DNA from: a virus | DNA length: 52,300 bases | IMG/VR virus record: IMGVR_UViG_3300014913_000017 | Span: 1 to 52,300 of that record | Strand: one strand, 5' to 3' | In this document: piece after piece, positions 47,920 through 52,300 of the stretch | How positions within the stretch are numbered: the first letter of the stretch is position 1 | Layout of the letters: each line of letters begins with the position of its first letter | Program-made: the position numbers and the translations under genes | The notes under the pieces: model-generated | Seen by the model: only the letters and a program-made list of their open reading frames with translations | Told to the model about the DNA's origin: nothing | Databases searched by the model: none

Positions 47920-48171
47920 ATGGTGCGTGTAAACGTGGAGGAAAAGTTGGGCCTGGATCCGATCGAGTCGAGGCGGGTTCAGGGCCGGGAGGTTTGTGAC
48001 GTGAAGGAGGCGGCACGTGTGCTGTCCGTGTCCCGCGTCACGATCCACCAGTACCTGGGCAACGGCAAGCTGGAGTTCCTTGTCATGCCCGGATCCGGAT
48101 TCAGAAAACCGCTGGTGCGTTCCGTGCGGGCGCTGTTGCGGGAAGTAGCAAAGCACAACACGAGCAACTAG
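47920..48171 (+). CDS. helix-turn-helix DNA-binding protein (excisionase-like)
   Basis: ATG 47920 has AGGAGG 10 bases upstream, a somewhat long spacing. The 83 residues contain an HTH_17/MerR-like segment at ~27-76 (VCDVKEAARVLSVSRVTIHQ, YLGNGKLEFLVMPGSGFRKP) as in excisionases and small phage regulators, then a helix (SVRALLREVAKHN). It leads the recombination operon and could be its regulator. Excision activity is unlikely without an integrase nearby, but one may lie outside the window. Confidence 0.7.
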   Translation: MVRVNVEEKLGLDPIESRRVQGREVCDVKEAARVLSVSRVTIHQYLGNGKLEFLVMPGSGFRKPLVRSVRALLREVAKHNTSN

Positions 48172-48191
48172 GAAACAGGAGGGCAACAACC

Positions 48192-49418
48192 ATGGCCGAA
48201 AAGAGGGGACGCCTCCCCATCGAACGTGTACTAACCAATTCCATGCGGAACCTGTGGACCACGTGCCACCGGAGGTTTTATTACCGCCGGGTGGAAGGGC
48301 TGGAACGAATCATCCAGGCCCGCGCCTTGTCCGTGGGCAAGCTGTGGCACTATGGACTGGCCGCGCATTACCTGGGGATCCAGGCCGCCCAGAATGTGGG
48401 CCCCAACCAGGATCCCGGGGATCTCGGATACCCGGAGCCCCATGACGCGGTGGACCAGTTCCTGGCCGCGTACCTGGTGGAACTGGAGGAACTGCCGGAC
48501 CAGGACATGGCCCAGGGTGCCATGGAGGACGCCCGGAAAAACGGGGCCCTGGTCCATGACCTCCTGGAGGCGTACCTGGACCACTGGGACGGGTGGGACC
48601 AGTGGGAAATCCTGGCCGTGGAAACACCGCTGGAAATGCGGCTGTTGACGCCCAAGGGCACCAGGTCACACTGGCGGTTTGCCGGGATCCCTGACGTGGT
48701 GGTGAGGGACAGATCGGACGGACGGATCAAGATCGTGGATCACAAGTCCACCAGCACCATGTCCCGCGAACAGTTCCAGGCGGAACTGGAACTGGATCCC
48801 CAGTCCCGCGGGTACTGTTTGCTGTGGTCCACCCTGAACAATGGGGAGGAGGCTGATTTCGTTTTCGACGTTCAGCGCACCAAGATCCCCAAGCTGCCCG
48901 CCACCACCGTGTGCCCCAAGTGCAACGGCAAGATCAAAAAGGATCCCGCCTTCAACAACCCGGAGTGCCCGGTGTGCAATGGCACCAACGTGAAGGGGAT
49001 CACCGCTCGCAAGAATCTGGACACCACCCCCCAGGCATACCGGGAGGTGTTGGCCAAGTACCCGCACCTGGACCCGGAGGATCCTCAGTACGTGGAGGCA
49101 CTCATGCGACTGGAGGCCCGGGCCGATTGCTGGGCGTATCGTTTCGAGCTTTCCTACACGGCGGAGGAACTGGCGGACTACCACCGGGAGGCGTATGAGG
49201 TCACGCGGGAAATGTCGGAGGCCGGGTACTGGACCCGGAACCTTTCCGCGTGTTTCGCACCTGGGCGCGTGTGCGCGTTCCGCTACCTGTGCCTGTCGGA
49301 AGGCAACAGCGCGAAACAGTCGGAAGCCCGGGCCATGTTCCGCAAGGTGGACGGCACGGTGTCCCCGGATCTCCGGACCGTCGAGGACGCGATCAACTCT
49401 GACATGATCCCCTTTTAG
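48192..49418 (+). CDS. RecB/Cas4-like PD-(D/E)XK nuclease with Fe-S cysteines
   Basis: This 408-residue protein starts behind AGGAGG. It matches the PDDEXK_1 (RecB-like) layout: residue C25 in LWTTCHRRFYY, a helical middle, FAGIPDVVVRDRSDGRIKIV with DHKST (the D...DxK catalytic pair, ~167-183), a Gln motif (SRGYCLLW), and three C-terminal cysteines (C354, C361, C367 in ACFAPGRVCAFRYLC). With C25 these form the 4Fe-4S set of AddB/Cas4-type nucleases. A second, unusual zinc-finger-like insert lies at ~240-266 (CPKC...CPVC). It acts on DNA ends. It begins a recombination set with the Sak4-like and SSB-like genes. Confidence 0.85.
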   Translation: MAEKRGRLPIERVLTNSMRNLWTTCHRRFYYRRVEGLERIIQARALSVGKLWHYGLAAHYLGIQAAQNVGPNQDPGDLGYPEPHDAVDQFLAAYLVELEELPDQDMAQGAMEDARKNGALVHDLLEAYLDHWDGWDQWEILAVETPLEMRLLTPKGTRSHWRFAGIPDVVVRDRSDGRIKIVDHKSTSTMSREQFQAELELDPQSRGYCLLWSTLNNGEEADFVFDVQRTKIPKLPATTVCPKCNGKIKKDPAFNNPECPVCNGTNVKGITARKNLDTTPQAYREVLAKYPHLDPEDPQYVEALMRLEARADCWAYRFELSYTAEELADYHREAYEVTREMSEAGYWTRNLSACFAPGRVCAFRYLCLSEGNSAKQSEARAMFRKVDGTVSPDLRTVEDAINSDMIPF

Positions 49419-49433
49419 CAGGAGGCAACAACC

Positions 49434-50453
49434 ATGGGATTCACACCAGACATTCAACAGGCCAGCGCGGCCAAACTCGAAACCGTCAACGTACTGATCA
49501 CCGGGTTTTCCGGGGGAGGAAAAACCACCCTGGGGGCCACCATGTCCAACCCGCTGATCATCGCACTGGAGGAACAGGGGGTGGTGTCGATCAAGACGAT
49601 CGCACCGGAGGCCAACGTGATCGTGGTCAACGGCCTGGATGACAAGGGCAACCCGATCATTGATCCCCGCACCCAGGTTCCGGTCACGCCCTGGGATCAC
49701 CTGTTCATGGTGTGGGGCTGGGTGAAAACGCAGATCACCGCGGGAACGTTTCCGTACAACGGGATCGTGTTGGATTCCCTCCAGGATTCCATGGACGCCC
49801 TGATCAAGAAACTGTTGGGCCCGCGCAAGGGTGGACCGGAAGACGCCCCCCCTGCCCTCACCATGCAAGAGTGGGGCACGGTGGGCAACCGGGCGCTGGA
49901 CATGATCCGGTTCCTGAAAGCCCTCCCCGTGGACGTGGCCGTGATCACCAAGGCGGAGGAGGTGATGGACGGGGAGGAATTGAAGGTGAGGCCGGGCGCA
50001 CCTGGACGCATGACACCGGACGCCCTCCCGTATCTGTTCAACCTGGTGCTGTATTGCTACAAGGCGATCAACCAGGACGGCGGCCGCCCGGAGTACCTGG
50101 TCCTGACGGACGGCCACAGCAAGTTCAGCACCAAGGGTCACCCGGCCCTCCGTCCCATCGAATCCCAAAACCTGGCGGACATGATCGATCGCATGAAGGG
50201 TGGCGCGGGTGCCGGACTGATCGCGCCCGCGGAGGCCCTGGGTGATGGTGCGGTCACGCTTCCCGATCAGCCCGCCCGCGTGGAACGTCCAGGGGCCAAG
50301 GACGCCAGGGAGGCCAAGGAGGAAAAGCGTGGACGTGGACGTGGGGGCGGTGGGAAAAAGGGAACAGGGAAGCCCCCAGCCCCTCCTGTGACTGGCAAGG
50401 GGAAGGGCAAGGGGAACGGCAACGGCAAGGGCAAAGGCAAGGGAGGCAAGTAG
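49434..50453 (+). CDS. Sak4-like recombinase (AAA_24 ATPase) with GKGKG tail
   Basis: This 339-residue protein starts behind AGGAGGCAACAACC, nearly the same leader as the nuclease. Walker A is GFSGGGKTT (24-32) and Walker B is GIVLDS (~110-115). It matches the RecA-like fold of Sak4-type single-strand annealing proteins (phage nucleotide-binding AAA_24). Downstream motifs ALTMQEWGTVGNRALDMIRF and LPVDVAVITKAEEV fit. The C-terminal ~60 residues are Arg/Gly/Lys-rich, ending in GKGKGKGNGNGKGKG, a tail not usual in this family. It probably anneals homologous DNA together with the nuclease and the SSB. Confidence 0.8.
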   Translation: MGFTPDIQQASAAKLETVNVLITGFSGGGKTTLGATMSNPLIIALEEQGVVSIKTIAPEANVIVVNGLDDKGNPIIDPRTQVPVTPWDHLFMVWGWVKTQITAGTFPYNGIVLDSLQDSMDALIKKLLGPRKGGPEDAPPALTMQEWGTVGNRALDMIRFLKALPVDVAVITKAEEVMDGEELKVRPGAPGRMTPDALPYLFNLVLYCYKAINQDGGRPEYLVLTDGHSKFSTKGHPALRPIESQNLADMIDRMKGGAGAGLIAPAEALGDGAVTLPDQPARVERPGAKDAREAKEEKRGRGRGGGGKKGTGKPPAPPVTGKGKGKGNGNGKGKGKGGK

Positions 50454-50454
50454 C

Positions 50455-51180
50455 ATGATCGATCACAGTGATGACAACGGGGGCGGGGATTACTATCCAG
50501 AGGAGGATCCGTTCGATCCCTCCGATCCAAAGTACCAGCCCCGTGGTGGTTCACGTGGTGGCGGTGGTGGTGGCTCACGGTATGATGTGCCTCCGCCCGC
50601 GTCCCGGTACCCCGTGGTGATCGACCGCTGGGAAATGTCGGAAGAGCCCGGCGGTTCCGGATACCATTTCATCAACATGGCCATGTCCATCCAAATGGAA
50701 GGCAACTGGCACAGATTTTTCATTTGGGAGATCCTGTCCTATTCGCCCAAGTCGGAGGCCAGGTGGGCGGCCCTGTTCAACGCCCTGGGGTGGACGCCAG
50801 CCCACGGCCCGTTCAACCGCACCGATCCCAACGTGCTGGCCCAGTGGTTTGATTCCGGGATCATTTTCTGGGTGCAGACAAAGATCGAAACCTATCGTGG
50901 AAAGCGGAAGGCCAAGATCGCGTACTACATCCCGCGGGAAGAACAGCCACCCATGGGCGCGGACGGACATCCCCAGGGCCAGCCCCAGGACAACCGCCCG
51001 GCCGGGAGGCCCATGAGCCAGGACGGCCACACCCAGGGGGACGGCCAGGAGGATTACCCACCGCCACAGCAAGATCCCAGCGGGATCCAGGATCCGTTCA
51101 GTTCCGATTTCGAGGGCGGCGGGGGATCGGGATCTGGAACAGGTGGTGAGCCTGACGACGACGATTCCATGCCATTCTGA
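50455..51180 (+). CDS. SSB-like single-stranded DNA binding protein
   Basis: In this 241-residue protein, residues ~60-165 (GYHFINMAMSIQMEGNWHRF, FIWEILSYSPKSEARWAALF, WVQTKIETYRGKRKAKIAYY) look like an OB-type beta domain. The N-terminus and C-terminus are low-complexity Gly/Asp/Pro/Gln regions. The last residues DDDDSMPF mimic the acidic SSB C-terminal tip (DDDIPF), which recruits repair and replication proteins. Order with the Sak4-like gene supports ssDNA binding. No sequence family is certain. Confidence 0.65.
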   Translation: MIDHSDDNGGGDYYPEEDPFDPSDPKYQPRGGSRGGGGGGSRYDVPPPASRYPVVIDRWEMSEEPGGSGYHFINMAMSIQMEGNWHRFFIWEILSYSPKSEARWAALFNALGWTPAHGPFNRTDPNVLAQWFDSGIIFWVQTKIETYRGKRKAKIAYYIPREEQPPMGADGHPQGQPQDNRPAGRPMSQDGHTQGDGQEDYPPPQQDPSGIQDPFSSDFEGGGGSGSGTGGEPDDDDSMPF

Positions 51181-51195
51181 TCGGTGGGTGACGGC

Positions 51196-51618
51196 ATGAA
51201 TGCAACCAAGGTGTGCAAGTGGTGTGGGAAGTGCAAGTCCCTGGGTGATTTCTACAAACACCCCGGAATGAAGGACGGCCACCTGAACAAATGCAAGGCG
51301 TGTGTGATCGAGTATGCCAGGGCGGATCGCCAGGCACGGCTGGAGGTTCACCGCGCCAGGGATCGTGAGCGATACAGGACACCGCACAGGCGGGCCCAGT
51401 TGGTGGCCTGTGTGAAAAAACACCGGAGGTGCAACCCGGACAAGGCCAGGGCGCGTTCCGCTGTGAGCCGTGCGATCAGGGAGGGCAAGCTGGAGCGGAA
51501 GCCTTGCGAGGTGTGCGGATACACCAAGGTGGAGGGCCACCATGATGATTATGCCAGGCCCTTGGAGGTGCGGTGGCTATGCCGCCCACACCACCGCCAA
51601 GTCCACAGGGAGGCGTGA
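51196..51618 (+). CDS. HNH-type zinc-finger protein
   Basis: ATG 51196 is preferred over GTG 51184. The 140 residues have two zinc-binding parts: an N-terminal CKWCGKCKSLGDFYKHPGMK with HLNKCKACVIEYAR, and a C-terminal PCEVCGYTKVEGHHDDYARP followed by WLCRPHHRQVHRE. The second part is the HNH-like zinc fold of phage proteins that often lack strong nuclease activity, with HH and PHH residues. It may be a nuclease or a DNA-binding factor. It precedes the initiator gene, which begins 3 bases after its stop. Confidence 0.65.
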   Translation: MNATKVCKWCGKCKSLGDFYKHPGMKDGHLNKCKACVIEYARADRQARLEVHRARDRERYRTPHRRAQLVACVKKHRRCNPDKARARSAVSRAIREGKLERKPCEVCGYTKVEGHHDDYARPLEVRWLCRPHHRQVHREA

Positions 51619-51621
51619 ACC

Positions 51622-52300
51622 GTGGCTAGATACAGGAGGGTGTCCGTCCGTGTGTGGGGGGATCAGTTTTTCCAGGGGCTGAGTGATGGGGCCAAGCTGG
51701 TGTGGTTCTATTTGCTCACGTCCCCGCAAACGTCCCCGTGTGGGATCTTCACGTTCAGTCCGGACAGGGGGGCGCGTGACCTAAAACTAACAGCGGAACA
51801 AATGCGGGAACGGTTCCGGGAACTAATGATCCACGCCCCGGAAACCACGCTGAAATGGGACCGCGATCACCTGGTGGTTTGGCTTCCGAAATTCCTGGAA
51901 CACAACACGCCAAACAACCCCAACGCGATCGTGTCCTGGGTGCCGTACATCGAAGGGCTCCCGGAGGAATGCCCATTGATTCCAGAGTGGTATCAGACAA
52001 CGGAACAGATACTGAAACCGTTGCGGGGTTCAATCGTTAATCAGTTCCGCCGTTTGTTCCGGCAACGAATGGCGGAACCCAAACCCCCAAGATCAAGAGC
52101 AATAACAAGATCAAGATCCGGAGGGGATCAGGGAGGAGGATCAGGAGGGGATCCGGATCTGCCCAGTCACCCGCCAGCGGGTGCCGGGGCCCAGCCACCT
52201 CCCGCCGGGATTGCCCAGGAAAAGATCGCCAAGGGGAAGCTGGCTGGCAAGGTGCGGTTCACTGGGCGTGGGGATCTACGGTACGACTGGGTGGACCACA
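51622..52300 (+). CDS. replication initiator-like protein (3' end missing)
   Basis: It starts at GTG 51622 with GGAGG 8 bases upstream and stays open to the window end (226 codons). The N-terminus MARYRRVSVRVWGDQFFQGL, then SDGAKLVWFYLLTSPQTSPC and GIFTFSPDRGARDL, resembles phage replication initiators and replisome organisers (WxDxxFxxLSxxAKLxxxYLLTSP). A basic helical stretch (LRGSIVNQFRRLFRQRMAEP) and a Ser/Gly/Arg-rich linker (ITRSRSGGDQGGGSGGDPDL) follow. Several codons are AT-rich (CTA, AAA, ACA) compared with neighbours. The C-terminal part, perhaps a helicase-loading domain, lies outside the window. Confidence 0.6.
   Translation, partial: MARYRRVSVRVWGDQFFQGLSDGAKLVWFYLLTSPQTSPCGIFTFSPDRGARDLKLTAEQMRERFRELMIHAPETTLKWDRDHLVVWLPKFLEHNTPNNPNAIVSWVPYIEGLPEECPLIPEWYQTTEQILKPLRGSIVNQFRRLFRQRMAEPKPPRSRAITRSRSGGDQGGGSGGDPDLPSHPPAGAGAQPPPAGIAQEKIAKGKLAGKVRFTGRGDLRYDWVDH

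Overview
The window is 52.3 kb of a GC-rich double-stranded DNA bacteriophage genome. It encodes a contractile tail (sheath, tube, tape measure, spike, gp25-like, J-like and I-like baseplate proteins), so this is a myovirus. The genome continues past both ends: no terminase or portal gene is present, the first gene is open at its 5' side, and a replication-initiator-like gene runs off the 3' end. The host cannot be named. Nothing here (no integrase, CI-like repressor or tRNA) settles lifestyle or host. High GC at third codon positions and strong GGAGG ribosome sites fit a high-GC bacterium.

Layout, nearly all on the + strand: (1) 1-9.9 kb, head assembly: a zincin-like protein, an acidic protein, a 1260-residue protein ending in an XkdF-type prohead protease, a scaffold-like gene, major capsid protein, a decoration-like protein and a lysine-tailed protein. 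(2) 9.9-16.2 kb, an unusual insert between capsid and connector genes: a DUF5659-like protein, a sigma region-4-like regulator, two beta-helix proteins and several fiber-like or small surface proteins, several behind their own promoters. (3) 16.3-22.4 kb, connectors, tail completion, sheath and tube. (4) 22.5-37.5 kb, tail assembly chaperone with a probable -1 frameshift, tape measure, hub, spike, baseplate and fibers, interrupted by one minus-strand HNH homing endonuclease. (5) 37.5-39.0 kb, small membrane proteins, possibly for lysis. (6) 39.0-47.8 kb, two promoter-led clusters of small accessory proteins with a triple zinc-motif protein, a Spo11/Topo VI-A-like TOPRIM protein and a SNF2-type helicase. 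(7) 47.9-52.3 kb, recombination and replication: an HTH protein, a RecB-like Fe-S nuclease, a Sak4-like ATPase, an SSB-like protein, an HNH-type zinc protein and the start of a replication initiator.

The genes work as a packed morphogenesis block with many ATGA/TGATG overlaps (translational coupling), followed by a DNA-metabolism block. Five promoter-like sites, four with identical spacing, lie in the virion block, and a different promoter/leader pair opens the two accessory clusters. A CAGTTAA word recurs in intergenic or leader positions across both blocks.

The most unusual items are the prohead protease fused to nucleotidyltransferase-like and LigD phosphoesterase-like modules, the repeated promoter and CAGTTAA elements, a peptide shared by two head-assembly proteins, a TOPRIM protein beside a triple zinc-motif protein, and two apparent -1 frame changes. 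All functions are inferred from recognised motifs, gene order and composition; no database search was run.
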